The notes: a model not told the origin generated them from the sequence alone. Shown: positions 22,891 to 35,090, counted from the stretch's first letter. The stretch is DNA of 64,000 nucleotides from Metellina segmentata (GCA_947359465.1 OX375878.1:90556377-90620376), one strand, 5' to 3'. Translations and numbers: made by a program.

Positions 22891-25800
22891 CCAGCGTCCA
22901 AATTTCACTCACCATCACATTACAGATAATATGCACATACTTTAATCTTGTATTAATACAAAGCTTTTAGAAATCCAATAAATAACCTTGCGGTAACGTC
23001 TTACATAACTAATATGTGGGTGCTCTTTGTTGTTAAGGTAGCAAATAATTTACAGTAATAATGTATATTTTAAAATGATTTCATATTTTGAGTAATTTTT
23101 GTATGTGCTTGTCCATTAACTGAAGTTTTATGTCTCGTATTTTGGGCAGCTTTGGCCAAACATGGTCTTTGCACCATAAAACCCACAACCAATAAAATGT
23201 TTAATATTTCCTAAGTCTCGAGAATTCTGAGTAAATATTGTAGTCTGGCATAAACTGATTTAAGACCTATTGCTTTCAAGGTGTTATTTACAACTACCTC
23301 CCGTTTCATAGTTAGTAATTGTCCAATTAATTACATTAGACAGCAACAAAAAAAAAAGGCAAGTAGTTACAATAATTGTTTCTGATCGGAATATAAGAAT
23401 TTTATAGCAAAAAATCCTGAAAGACACTACTGACGAACTTTTAGTCGCCCATTCATCGAATTCAGTTTTTATCAGTCCCCAACAGGAAACGCCGGACGAT
23501 TTAAATTACTTCTATCTCAGGGAATAATTAACATCGCAAACGAAAATGAGCAATTTTCAATTACTTTCGCGATTTTTCCTTCTTCCAGTGCGCGTTCTGA
23601 TTGGTGGCGTTTTTAAATGGAAATTACATTATCTAGCCAATCAATCGTGCCCATCTCGCAGCGTCACATTAATCAGCTCACGTGAAACAGTAGGAAGCGC
23701 CGCCAATTGAATTAGAGTAACTAATTTTGCTGAAATTTAATTCCTTCCTTTATTTTCTCTTTTCCTTTTTAATTCCTCCTTCATTCAGTTCTGACCTTTC
23801 TTTCGTATTAATGAACATTTCAGAAGGAGTAAAACGCAATTAAATCCGATTTTAGAAACGAGTTTTATTTGAGCGGAGTATAATTCACTTTCTGAATGGC
23901 ACACTGATGTTTAATCTGTCTATTGTTTCGAATACTCTATTTTTGTACAGCAGCAGTTATTAAAGCTGAATTTTCTACTGAAGACATTCGTATTATGTTT
24001 TATGGTGCGGTAATTTCTCCTTTAAATTGTGAAAAGGATAGTGTGTTTCATTCGATATAAACATCTTAGTAATATTACTGATTACTAAAATTGTTAAAAT
24101 TTATTGCAGTTATAATTTATTCCTAAAATGTAATTTAATCTTTTTATATGATTCGTGAGAATAAATATGGAACCAGGTTATCTGTTAATTTATGGTATTT
24201 TTCTATTACATTTAAATATATACTATCATCATTATTTGCATTTTCTTTACAAAAATGTTCTTCTTCCAAACAAAACTTTACGTTTAAAATAACTTAGCAA
24301 TGTATATAGCTATACAAAAATATGTGAAGTTTAGCTTTTTAATGTATGCATTGAGTTTTCATTTAAAAAATAAACATGTATGTTAATACGCATTGAAATT
24401 AAACATTACGCTTTTGAGACTGTTAGTTTAAAACATGCGAACAAATTTTTATTCTTGCAATTGTTTCAAAATAATACTAGATTTTCTGCATTTGTTTCAT
24501 TCTTTATACAAATAACCATTGAAATTTGCTTAAAGATTTGGATTAATTAAATTAAGAATCGTATCTAGACCTCTATTCTTCTAATATATTTACGCAATCT
24601 TTAATGCCCTGAAGTTTATTACATTTTATATCAACTAATTAAATTTAGAAAATACGTACTTTGGTGTACAAACGTTAAATTTAATCAACGTAATTTAAAT
24701 ATTTCGGAAACAAACTACATCTTGAATTTGAATCTCTTGTTGAAATACACAAAAAATGGTTTGTTTTAAGTATATTTCTAGACTCATTTCAAGCTGTTGA
24801 GATGTGATTCCTAATGTATCAGTTCAGATGTATATAATGCATATTCCTTCATATTATATCTAATTGTTTCATATGTTTAGTATATTTGTGTCATACTAAA
24901 CTCCCATCAAAGTAAGGTGAAGACGCTTGTTATCATCGTTGAATGTGTCGTCTATCACATATATGCGTTTAGCAAATTGTACACATTTCAAACAAAACGT
25001 AGAGCAGTACTTTTGAAAAAAAGCTTAGAAACTATTAAACTAAATTAGACACACCAGTCAACTATTCTGCTTAGAATACAGATTAGAAACATTTAATATT
25101 TTTATTTAGCCGTTTTTCTCTCCAAATATTTTTAAATTTTACTTACTTTAATTAGTATTCCGTTTACGCTTGGATTTTTTTTCAGTTCTATTTCGTTGCT
25201 ATTTTCATTGGGTAATTTAAGATTAGAAAGATCCATTAATTGGATTTCGTAGTCTGTTTTGCTTTGAACAAAATTCAATTCAATTTCAGTAAACGAAGTT
25301 TAACTAAAAGATCGTTTATCTAAGTATTTAGATCGTTGTAGTTTTACTCATATTTTCTCATTTGAAAATTTAGAAACTAATTTGTTTCTATTTCGTTTAT
25401 GCAAAACATATTACAAGTTTATCTTATTATTATTAGGGTAAAATAGAATTTTGTAAGATATTTTCCAAAAATATTGATTTCTTTGTTTAATTATTAAAAT
25501 GCAAACTAGCATATTCATTTGTAGGATAATGGCCATTTTAACTTCTATGAATATATGTTGACTTGATGAATTTTTACGTGTCTATTTATTATTTAAGAAA
25601 TTGGAGTTTTCAAATTTCAATGCAATTACAAACGAACCTAAATTTACAAAACAAGTTAATGGTTTTTAAATAAAAGCATTTTTATTGCAAATACAATGCT
25701 AAATAAAGTGTGAAATGTTCTATCATTTAGTGACGAAGTAGAACACACCTATAAAGAAAATTCGGCACGTACTTCTATAACATTTTTTAGATACGGAAAT

Positions 25801-27360
25801 GTAAATTAATTGTACAGGTTTTCAATACAAATTGTTTTCACTATACTCAACTTTACTTCTCCTATGCTTAAACTTATGAAAATATTATGTCAGCGGTTCA
25901 ATTTAAATCAACAAAAGTTACCTAAGTATTTAACTCTAAATAAATAAAACTCATGTCAAGTATTCTAATCTTTAGTACTGGTCTATAACACAGCTGCATA
26001 AATAAAAATAGGCATCTACTTTGTATAAAAGCTTTAATTTTTAAATACTGAAATGTAAATAATTGTTCATATTTTCATTGAAAATTTTCTCCATTCTCAT
26101 ATAAATTTACGTCTCCTTTACTGAAACTTTTAAAACTATATACGGAATTCAAAGTATAGTGTTGCTGAAAATCATTACATAAATAGTTCTGGAAAATAGA
26201 AAAGGAAAGGTAAATTTTTTTTTAAAGCCGGAACTTTTACTTAGCAGTAGGTAAGCATAATGTGGACATTTAATTTGATTTCATCTGTTCTAAATCGTTT
26301 TCAGCTGCACCTAAAAACCCGGTTTTCTATTCTCGTGAGATATTACTCGCAAAAAGATTCGGTCAATAAAATAAAGCAAATACGCTTCTTGAATATTCGG
26401 GTCGATTTTTCATATATTGTTGAGTGAAAATCCCTCTTATATTATGTTTTCTACCATTCAATTCAGGAAGAAACACTACGAAACGTTTGGTCCCCTCTTC
26501 TGGTTTAAGAAATATTTAAAGTGAACAATAGGTCTACTATACATTACGCTATATAAACTGCGTACACGTATATGCTTTTGATCCATTTACTGTTTTTAAT
26601 TTGACAAGGTTAATATACTTTATTGAAATCGATCACTATCTTTGTCTGAATGGAATTCATGTGCCTTACCTCTTCATTGAAATGCTTTTAACGTCTCATA
26701 ATAAAGATCACACTCAAAAATATAATTAAGTGTAACAAAATAATGCATCTGTATGAAGGATTTACAGTGCAAACGACTAAACTAGATGCAATGTAAGTAT
26801 TTTATTTCATCTACTATAATGCGAACCCATAATACATTTTGAGGAAATTTTAAAATGTAGCTTATCGTCGTTTTGACGACGTTTGATAATTTGCGTTGAC
26901 CAATTAATTTTCATGATACAATTCGGAATATTTATTGTTACTAGAAGTTAAAAAACAAAACAAGTGCCACCACGTTCAGAATTTATACAGAAACAAGTTT
27001 CACCTCAAAAGCACTACAATTACCTACAATTGTCTGGCAGAAAATGACTCATAAATTCATTAAAATTTCAACACGGATTGTACAAAAATGTGACTTTTTA
27101 TTTTTTAATTAACCGATGAAAGAGTTCTAGCTTAATGAACAACACCGTTCTTTTCATACTGTGTATTATAATGGATTATGATTCATTAATCAAGAAATAA
27201 ACTTTTCACTTTCTAGGTACAATTGAATCCTCAAAATTGTTTTTAATGCAGCCACGCATAAAGTTAATCGTTAAAAAAGAAATTTAATATGAAATTGAAG
27301 AAACTTAAGTTTAATAGAATTATAATATATTTCTTAGTTTAACTTCAAGATTTTATATGA
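22891..27360. other. Long gene-free, repeat-poor stretch
   Basis: About 4.5 kb with no recognised transposon except a LINE-tail-like box TCTTTGCACCATAAAACC at about 23160-23180. Positions 23460-23740 are GC-richer and complex, with GATTGG/CCAATC boxes, an E-box CACGTG and ATTAAT boxes, and are a candidate regulatory or conserved element by composition only. From 23750 to 27360 the DNA is uniformly AT-rich and I see nothing. Confidence 0.45.
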
Positions 27361-27660
27361 CTAGGGGGCTCCCCCCCCCTGCATGCTTACGCTCGCCAAC
27401 TCCCGGGGATTGCTACGCAATCCCATTTGGTTTGCTTCGCAAACCAACACCCCTTTTACATATGCTATTTGGTTTGCTTCGCAAACCAACATTCATTTCG
27501 TAGAGTGAAACTATCTGAATAATTCGTATTATCCTGATTTCACATTCCGGTCTATGACGTCACAGCGAGGGCTTCGCACTCTGCTCACTTACGCTCGTCG
27601 ATCCCCGGGGATTGCTACACAACCCGTTTGGTTTGCTTCGCAAACCAATACTTCTTTCGC
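27361..27660 (-). repeat. Hairpin-rich 3' block of Helitron-like copy 2
   Basis: Contains three TGGTTTGC/GCAAACCA hairpins with loop TTC on this strand (about 27428, 27472 and 27630), a perfect GGGATTGC/GCAATCCC hairpin with loop TAC/GTA (about 27406-27424), a damaged second GGATTGC box and the terminal run of C and G. The order mirrors the block at 2985-3276. Confidence 0.75.
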
Positions 27661-28901
27661 AAGTGATTTTACTTTTTTTTTTTGCTTTAACACTTAATTC
27701 ACCCCAAACTAATAGCCGCATCAGTAAAAAATCTTCTGCATCTTGTTCCCTGTACAATTTTAAGTAAACCGTGTTTATCTCCAAACTTTACGATCTGTAC
27801 TTTGTACTTTCTGGTTAAACTGTCTGAGAACAGAGGTAAAAAAGCGAGCCTTTTTCCTCGCCAAATAAAAAGAAATCGTTTGTATGGCAGTTGTTGCTAC
27901 GATAAATTTGATACCTGGCAAACCCGATAGTCAAAAATGCAACCCACTACTGCTTGCGGAATCTGCTATGCGAACTGAAAAATACGAAATTTGTGTCACG
28001 AACTTTTGATTGCATGGAATTTATTTATGAACCAATTAAAAAAATAATTGTACCGTAAGAAAGAGTACATTCTCAGGTATACTGCGATTTTTTCAAAATT
28101 AAAAACTAATAGTAATACGATATATGTATGACAGTTTTAGTTTTGTATCGGAAATTATGATCTGAATGTTGCGAAAATTGTATGACCAACTTTTAATTGC
28201 ATCGATTTTATTTATTAACCAATTTGAAAAATAAATGTACCATAAGAAAGAGTGTAATGTAATGTATTCAGTGATGTTCTGAAATTTAAAAAATAATGGT
28301 TTTTGCTGTAGATATAACGATTTTAACAAGAAGTAGCGAAAATATCCAAAGATTCCGAATGTTGTATGACCCACTTTTGATCGCATCCAATTTAATTATT
28401 AACCGATTTCAAAAATAATAGTACCGTAAAAAAGAGTATATTCTGAGATATACTGCGATATTTTAAAAATTAAAAACTAATAGTAATAAGATATAGAAAC
28501 GGCAGTTTTAAAAAAAAGTAAAAATATGTCCCGATTTTTCCCGAATTTCAAAAAAATATTATCAAGAACCAAATTGAAATTTAAAAAAAAAACTAGACGA
28601 GCTGCAAAAATTTACGTTGAGAGGTACTCTTAAAAAAAAGTCACGACTGAAGACTGAAAATTTGTATGTGTTTTGCTCACTCGCGAAAGAAATTTCGCTT
28701 CTTCAATTTTGACACTTAATAAACTCTAAAGTAATAGCCGCATCGGAAAAAAAATCTTAATAATTGTCCAGGGAATACGATGAAGAACAAACCATGTGGA
28801 TTTTTTTTTCCGATCAGTACTTTCTCGGGAAACCGTCTAAGCATCGAGCTAAACAACACAGTTTTCAATCCTGCGGCGTCGGCGGTAATATTTTTTCAAT
28901 A

Positions 28902-30396
28902 CAGGGTGGTCCCGAATTCATGGTACAAACTTTAATGGTAGGTACAGGACATTGTAACAATGATTTATTGTATAGGAATGTATAGTCGCAAGTGACGCGG
29001 TGAGGCGAAAACAGGGGAAATAACGGCCGAAAGGAAAAACAAAGATTTTATTGAAAGCGTTGTTGACAAGTGTCATGTTTACAGTAATTGTTCAAAATTG
29101 CGTCCACCAGTATCGATACATGCTTGACAGCGTCGGTGGAGCGATTGGCGTACACGTTCAAAGATGCATGGTATTTCACGCACACCTGCAGCAGCTACAG
29201 ATAAGCGAGCGACGAGATCCTCATCTGAGTCAACTGGAGTCTCATAAACAAGATGCTTTAGATGTCAACATAAAAAGTAATCGAGGCTCGATAAATCGGG
29301 AGATCGGGGTGGCCAAGGGACTGGTCCACCACGCCCAATCCATCGATTACCAAACGTGGCATTCAGGTAATTCCGTACATCAATGCTGAAGTGTGCTGGC
29401 GCCCCATCGTGCTGAAACCACATGCGGTTACGAATGGCGATCGGAACATCATGCAGCAGTTGTGGTAACACTTCTTTCAGAAAAATAAGATAGCTTCCGC
29501 CAGTGAGCCGCGTGGGTAGTAAGTATGGGCCAATCAAAAAGTCGTTCACAATACCAGCCCACACATTAATACTGAAACGTTGTTGAAACGCATGTCGACG
29601 CGTTGCATGTGGATTATCGGTTGCCCACACATGGGAATTGTGCGCATTAAAGACACCCTCGCGTGAAAATGTCGCTTCATCTGTAAATAGCACATAATCT
29701 ACGAAATCCGGCTGCAACGCACATTGCTGCATCACCCACAGGGGCAGAAGTTCACGCGGCGAGGATAATCTGCCGGATTCAATGCTTGTACTTTCTGAAA
29801 ATGGAAGGGGTGTAAGCGATTTTCGTTTAACACTCTGCATACAGTCTGATGACTCACACCTACGTCACGCGCAACAGTTCTTGTGCTTGACTCGGGTCTA
29901 TCAGCCACAATGTTCAAGATGCTTTCTTCCAGCCTTGGAGTGCGTACAGCTCTTACTCGACCAGCGCCATGTCTGTTGACGTCGAACGCACCTGTTTCAC
30001 AAAGTTGACGATGTAACCGTTGAAAAATTCTATGATCCGGCATTCGTCGATCAGGATACTCCGCGCGATACATTCGTAACGCAGCTCTGCCGTTACCATT
30101 TGCACGGCCGTACATGTAATGCATGTCTGCTTTTTCTGCATACGTAAAGTCACCCATCGTCTACGGCAGCACAATTGTGAATGGCGCTGCGATGCATCAT
30201 GTTCAACAGCGGCTAGACATCTACTGCCCTCTACCGGCAATGATACCAACCGATCACTCCATTTCTCTTTCCTTTTATTTCCCCTGTTTACGCCTCACCG
30301 CGTCACTTGCGACTATACATTCCTATACAATAAATCATTGTTACAATGTCCTGTACCTACCATTAAAGTTTGTACCATGAATTCGGGACCACCCTG
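28902..30396 (-). mobile_element. mariner-type element, DD41D, 1495 bp
   Basis: Flanked by TA (28900-28901 and 30397-30398). Terminal inverted repeats of 122 bp (28902-29023 and 30275-30396) differ at one base (GAGGCGAAAAC against GAGGCGTAAAC). They begin CAGGGTGGTCCCGAATTC. The transposase lies between them on the minus strand and is broken. The element is inserted in the 5' end of Helitron-like copy 2. Near-identical termini suggest a young insertion, while the dead transposase suggests mobilisation in trans or later damage. Confidence 0.92.
29079..30157 (-). pseudogene. mariner-type transposase (DUF4817 N-terminus, DDE C-terminus), inactivated
   Basis: Encodes a Tc1/mariner-superfamily transposase that would bind the terminal repeats and cut and paste the element. 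It starts MGDFTYAEKADMHYMYGRAN, a DUF4817-type N-terminus seen in arthropod mariners, with a helix-turn-helix near residues 80-125 (RTVARDVGVSHQTVCRVL). Catalytic motifs are LFTDEATF (first D), FQHDGAPAHF (second D) and SPDLSSLDYF (third D). I count 41 residues between the second and third D, so DD41D. Two lesions are visible: a frameshift at about 29746, in a TGCCCCTG run where frame 1 runs into a stop after RRVNFCP, and a TGA at 29265-29267 in place of a tryptophan-type codon just after the last D. The tail then stays open for 62 codons to the natural stop at 29079. Not functional as it stands. Confidence 0.9.
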
Positions 30397-30406
30397 TATA
30401 GAGAGA

Positions 30407-31079
30407 AAACGACTGAACATTTCGCATACGCGTACATAACGCTTACGCGTTCATTTTAATGATTACAATCATTGCCATACTACCCATTCTTTGCAAAATC
30501 TAAGCAATTTTTTGTTTCGATCTTTGATTTATATTTTAAATTATTAAAAATAAGCATTTTCTGTAAGATTTCCCCACACGCAGCTCGAAAATAATTTTTA
30601 TATAATTATTTTATGCTTTAATATTTAATGCAGAATTTGATATGAAAACTATACCATGTTTACTCGCCGATCATGTAATTTAATAACAAAGTTTCTGCTT
30701 TAAGTAATTAGAATGGTTATAATTATCTGTTTCTATAATAGTGTACTCTACTTGATTAAATGGTTATGCAACATGTATCCAACATTTTTTGTATCAAGAA
30801 AAATTTTACAACATAACCCTCCTCTAGATTAATCCAAACACTGCTCCCACACATTATTTTGCTTATTTCTTACAAAAAACTGATTAATATAATATAAAGC
30901 GTCCACTTCAAGTAATTATAACGATGCTTTTAAATTTTCGTATTGCAATTTAATCTGTATTTGATTATGCAATTAGAATAACTGTTTATTGAGATTTTTT
31001 TATTGATGTAACCCATTTTGTTATTACAAATTTTGTGCATCATGTGCCAAAGCGGATCGAATGAACTGCAAAACGTATA
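30407..31079. repeat. Start of the diverged 243 bp satellite field
   Basis: AT-rich. Its last 80 bases (TGATGTAACCCATTTTG, then TTTTGTGCATCATGTGCC and GCGGATCGA) match the unit repeated at 33.5-35.0 kb. Earlier parts are too diverged to place exactly. A Tc1 derivative interrupts the unit at 31080. Confidence 0.5.
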
Positions 31080-31650
31080 CTCTATACTACAATGATGGAC
31101 AGGACGCCAGCAGATTTGCATAAAATCCGACTGCTTGTTTGGGGTGTTTTTCGTGGTATAGCCTGGGAGCTTTGCATGTTGTTGCTGGTCAATTGAACGC
31201 CGACGCTTACATGAATATTTTGGACAATCAGGTTCTTCCTACGCGTTCTGGTAATTTTATGGAATGGACAAATGTTACTTCCAGTACGACAGCACTACAT
31301 GTCATGTTGTAGCCTCTGTCAAGCAGTGGTATCGAGATATGGATGTAAAACGTTTCCTTGGCCAGCTCAGAGTCCAGACCTAAAACCCATAGAATATTTG
31401 TGGAACGCGTTAAAGCGACGCTTACGAACCAGGGAACCACGTCCGAAATCTACAGCTGAGCTGGTGCCATTCTTCAACGAGGAATGGACACAAATACCCC
31501 ATAGCTGTGTATCAAAACCTTGTTGAAAGTATGCCCAGAAGGGTTGATAGTGTAATTGCAGCGCGTGTGGGACAATCCCCCTATTAAAGCATGTATTATT
31601 CCACTTATACCATCGCGTCTTGCTGTCCGGTCCATTATTGTAGGGTAGTG
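31080..31650 (+). mobile_element. Tc1-like deletion derivative, copy 1, 571 bp
   Basis: Flanked by TA (31078-31079 and 31651-31652). The right terminal repeat reads CCATTATTGTAGGGTAGTG. The left is a mutated inverted match, CTCTATACTACAATGATGG. Directly after the left repeat comes the C-terminal half of a transposase, so the first half is deleted. A second copy at 61904-63475 has the same deletion junction, so the deleted form itself has multiplied. Inserted in the 243 bp satellite. Confidence 0.85.
31104..31587 (+). pseudogene. Tc1 transposase C-terminal half, broken
   Basis: Translations across frames give [16 protein letters not shown], then YFQYDSTTCHVVASVKQWY with the second catalytic D, then SPDLKPIEYLWN with the final E, a DD34E arrangement, and a tail ending GQSPY at the stop 31585-31587. 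The first catalytic D is absent because of the internal deletion. Frameshifts lie in the segment after LDNQVLP, at KRF/PWPAQS (one base lost near 31356) and at TQIP/IAVYQ (one base gained near 31500). It cannot make an active enzyme. Confidence 0.85.
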
Positions 31651-31744
31651 TATTCATTCGACACATTCTCTCAAAAATGTTAACACAATCACTTTATTAT
31701 TATTTTCTTATGAATCCTCTAAGTGGTTTCTTCGTGTTCTCTCT

Positions 31745-31926
31745 CTCTCTCTCGTTCATCATGATCTGACCCACTTGGCTGATAACAAAGTATCTCGTCT
31801 TCGAGATATTGCTTATTTTTTAATAATGACGAGATAAAGATCTGGTTAGTTCTTGTAATGACGAGAGAGATCGGGGGATGGGTTGACGATGTATCTCGTC
31901 CGTCGAGATATGTATAGTTTTGTTAA
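31745..31926. repeat. Palindrome-core minisatellite, locus 5 (split by a foldback element)
   Basis: Units with GTATCTCGTC, AATGACGAGATAAAGATCTGG and TGTATCTCGTC are recognisable on either strand because the core is palindromic. The array resumes at 33093-33140 (AATACCTCGTC and AGTCAAAAGGAGTGTTAAAC) on the far side of the inserted palindrome. It is preceded by a short (TC)n run at about 31740-31753. Confidence 0.65.
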
Positions 31927-33092
31927 AGGGGTCCGAGACACAAAAATCGTCAAATTTTCGAATTTTTTTTTTATTATTTTAAGAAATTCTCTGTGTTTTT
32001 CTGCTTAAAATAACGTCTAAATCATGTTTCTATCTTAATTAGAACTAGAGATATAATAATTTTTGTGGTGCGTTGTTTTGAAAATCTAACACTCTTGACA
32101 GTTGCTGTCATGGCAACAAGATCTGTCCTTAAAACTTTAAATGCGTTTTTCTCCGTGATACATTTTTTCAAGATTTCCTGTATTCAAATTGCTATAAATC
32201 GAAAACCGATAAAGTTTAAGGGTTGAAATTTGGAATATATCTTTTTCAAACATTATACTTTAATTTTAATTCAGCAAATTTGAAACAAATATTTACTTTT
32301 AAAAATATGACTTTTAAAAAAAAAAGTACCTTAAGATTTTTATTCAAATATTTTTTTTATTATTAAATTAATATTTTTTAAATTGCTGAATCAAAATTAA
32401 AGTTTATAAATTTGTGAATAATTTACTGCAAGAATTTTGAAAATTGATCTAGAATATTTTGAACCTTAGCAATTTAAAATGACCCCTCTTTTTTTCAAAA
32501 ACTTTTAATTAAAAATTTTTTGAAAAAAAGAGGGGTCATTTTAATTTGCTAAGGCTTAAAATATTCTTGATCAATTTTCTAAATTCTTGCAGTAAATTAC
32601 TCACAAATTTATTAACTTTAATTTTGATTCAGCAATTTAAAAAATATTAATTTAATAAAAAATATTTGAATGGAAATTTTTAAAAATTTTCAGGTACTTT
32701 AAAAAAAATCATATTTTTAAAAGTAAATATTTGTTTCAAATTTGCTGAATCAAAATTAAAGTATAATGTTTGAAAAAGATATATTCTAAATTTCAACCCT
32801 TAAACTTTATCGGTTTTCGACTTAGCAATTTGAATACAGGAAATCTTGAAAAAATGTATTATGGAGAAAAACGCATTTAAAGTTTTAAGGACAGATGTTG
32901 TTGCCATGACTACAACTGTCAAGAGTGTTAGATTTTCAAAACAACGCACCACAAAAATTACTGTATCTCTAGTTCTAATTAAGATAGAAACTAAATATTT
33001 AGACGTCATTTTAAGTTGAAAAACACAGAAAATTTCTTAAAATAATACAAAAATGTTTCGAAAATTTGACGAATTTTGTGTTCCGGACCCCT
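31927..33092. mobile_element. TTAA-flanked long palindrome (foldback element), 1166 bp
   Basis: Two arms of about 580 bp (31927-32506 and 32513-33092) are inverted copies with few differences and almost no spacer; the centre is TTTTAATTAAAA-like at about 32510. The outer ends read AGGGGTCCG and CGGACCCCT, each next to TTAA (31923-31926 and 33093-33096). No transposase. Single strands would fold into a stem of over 500 bp. It lies inside locus 5 of the minisatellite. The TTAA duplication suggests piggyBac-type mobility; the superfamily is not proven. Confidence 0.85.
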
Positions 33093-33140
33093 TTAATGGC
33101 AAAATACCTCGTCTCTAGGTAGTCAAAAGGAGTGTTAAAC

Positions 33141-35090
33141 ACCATTCCACATAATTTAAGGATTTTACTTCAATCATTACGTTTTGTTATATTAATAAAA
33201 TCTGTCTTTGAAGAAGCAATTGGAATTCTTTTACTTGTGTTTTAACACGATAGTAGCTACTTTATGATGAAACTATTACAACCAGTACCAAATTAATGAA
33301 TCAAGTAAACATCAAAAATATCTCTTTTTATTTGGATTTTCAAAACTATGTGGGCTCGCTGATATTATATCCCCCTTGTTTAATTAAGCACCATTTAACA
33401 AATACTGTAAATAATTTACTTTATGAAACGTTTTGTTACACTCATGCAGCATATCGTTGACTAAGCACAGTTATAATTACTGTACTTGATTTGTTTCATC
33501 ATGATGTAACCTGATGAAAATTTTGTACATCATGTACCAATAATTTTACCGAATTTTTGGATCGAGTAAACTTTATAAACACATATGTCTGTTTGGAAGT
33601 TAAAAAAAGATGCTCGCAAATATTTTCTTCCGCCTTTTCGTACTAATCAGCATTTCACAAAATGTATAAATTTTACAACTTTTGTTTTATGTTCATGCAA
33701 TTTGTCTTTAACTAAGCAATTGAATTTCTTGTGCTTAAACAGTTTTTATCATAATGTAGCCTAATTTTTGATGAAATTTAGAATACTTTTTACCAAGATT
33801 TCGTATCGAGTAAACATAAAAAATATCTTCATTCGGATCCTCAAAACTATGCTTGCAAATATTATATAGTTACTCTTTTCTTATTAAGCACCAATTCATA
33901 TAATGTGGAGATTTTACTTGAACTGACACGTTTTGTTATACTAATAAGTACATCTTTGACTAAGCAATTAGAATTGTTGTATTTTAAGTGTTTTTATCAT
34001 GATGTAACCTACATTTTGATGAAAATGTAAATCAAGTACCAATAATATTACCATACTTTCGGATTTATAAAGCACCATTTTATATCGCACTCCGTAAAAA
34101 AAAGGGACCCAAGTCAAAAAATAACAATTTTGATGTTATGTTACTGAAAAATATGTATGAGGCCAGCGTGTTATATTACTATTCTATAGAATAGAATAGA
34201 AGTTAACACCATAAATACTTATATAAAATTTAAAAGAAGCTTATACTATTTCATATAAGTTTTATAGTATCCTTTAAGTTGATGTATCTCAAATTCTGCA
34301 ATTTTATGCTCTGTCACTTTTTTTGCCGGGGTGTGATATAATAAAAAGGTTTTTCTCTAAGTAATACGTTTTGTTATATTCATTCAAACTATCTTTGACT
34401 AAGCAATAAGGAATTTCAGTGCTTTAAGGGTTTTCATCATGTTGTAACCTACTCTTTGATGGAAACTTTGTACATCATATACCAAAATTTTGGATCGAAT
34501 CAACTTCAAAAATTCATTTCTTCCCTATCGGATCTTCAAAACTATACTATCAAATATCTTATTCCACTTTTTCTTACTAAGCACGTTTCCAAATATTGTA
34601 AATATTTTACTTTAAGTATTAAATTTGATTCATGCCGCCGATCCTTGAATAATCAATTAGAATTTTAGTACTTGAAGGGTTTATCATTATGTAACCTACA
34701 TTTTGATGAAAACTCTGTACATCATGTACCAAACTTTCGGATCGAGTCAACTTCAAAAATTCATCTCTCCATTCGGATCTTCAAAACTGTAGTGCAAATA
34801 TTTTACTCCTATTTTTCTAACTAAGAACGATTCCAAATATTGTAAATATTTTACTTTAAGAAATAAATACGATTCATGCCGCCGATCCTTGAATAATCAA
34901 TTAGAATTTTAATACTTGAAGGGTTTATCACTATGTAACCTACATTTTGATGAAAACTCTGTACATGATGTACCAAACTGTCGGATCGAGTCAACTTCAG
35001 AAATACATCTTTCCATTGGGATCCTCAAAACTATGCTCGCAAATATTTTATTCCCTTTTCTTATTAAGCACCATTCCATATCCAGACCTT
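33141..35090 (+). repeat. Diverged satellite, unit about 243 bp
   Basis: The box ATGATGTAACCTACATTTTGATG or variants recurs near 33505, 33760, 34000, 34436, 34688 and 34930. Each unit continues with TGTACATCATGTACCAA, TTTCGGATCGAGT, TTCGGATCCTCAAAACTATG, CTTATTAAGCACC and an AAGCAATTAGAATTTT box. Units are 10-25% diverged by eye and one is interrupted by MITE family A copy 2. Frames of 70-74 codons here are repeat-derived and not genes. Confidence 0.85.
34081..34340. mobile_element. MITE family A, copy 2, 260 bp (inverted)
   Basis: Reverse complement of the element at 19934-20196. Terminal repeats read TATATCGCACTCCG and CGGGGTGTGATATA. The copies share TTAAAGG/CCTTTAA, the ATAGTATAAG block and the TTCTATAGAATAG palindrome. 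Inserted into the 243 bp satellite. Confidence 0.75.

Larger units (their letters stand above)
27361..30406 (-). mobile_element. Helitron-like element, family 1, copy 2, interrupted by a mariner
   Basis: Inverted relative to copy 1. On the minus strand it starts TCTCTCTATATTG at 30406 and ends CTAG at 27361, followed by T. A 1495 bp mariner (28902-30396) and its duplicated TA sit ten bases inside the 5' end; without them the length is about 1549 bp, against 1555 for copy 1. The base before the 5' TC is T rather than the usual A. It contains the same internal 185 bp units, the same hairpin block (27361-27660), a CRE palindrome at 27555-27562, and a 95-codon frame (28099-28386) matching one in copy 1. 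Confidence 0.7.

Noticed and set aside
29051..29389. 112-codon forward frame in the mariner
   Set aside because: Shadow of the transposase on the opposite strand.
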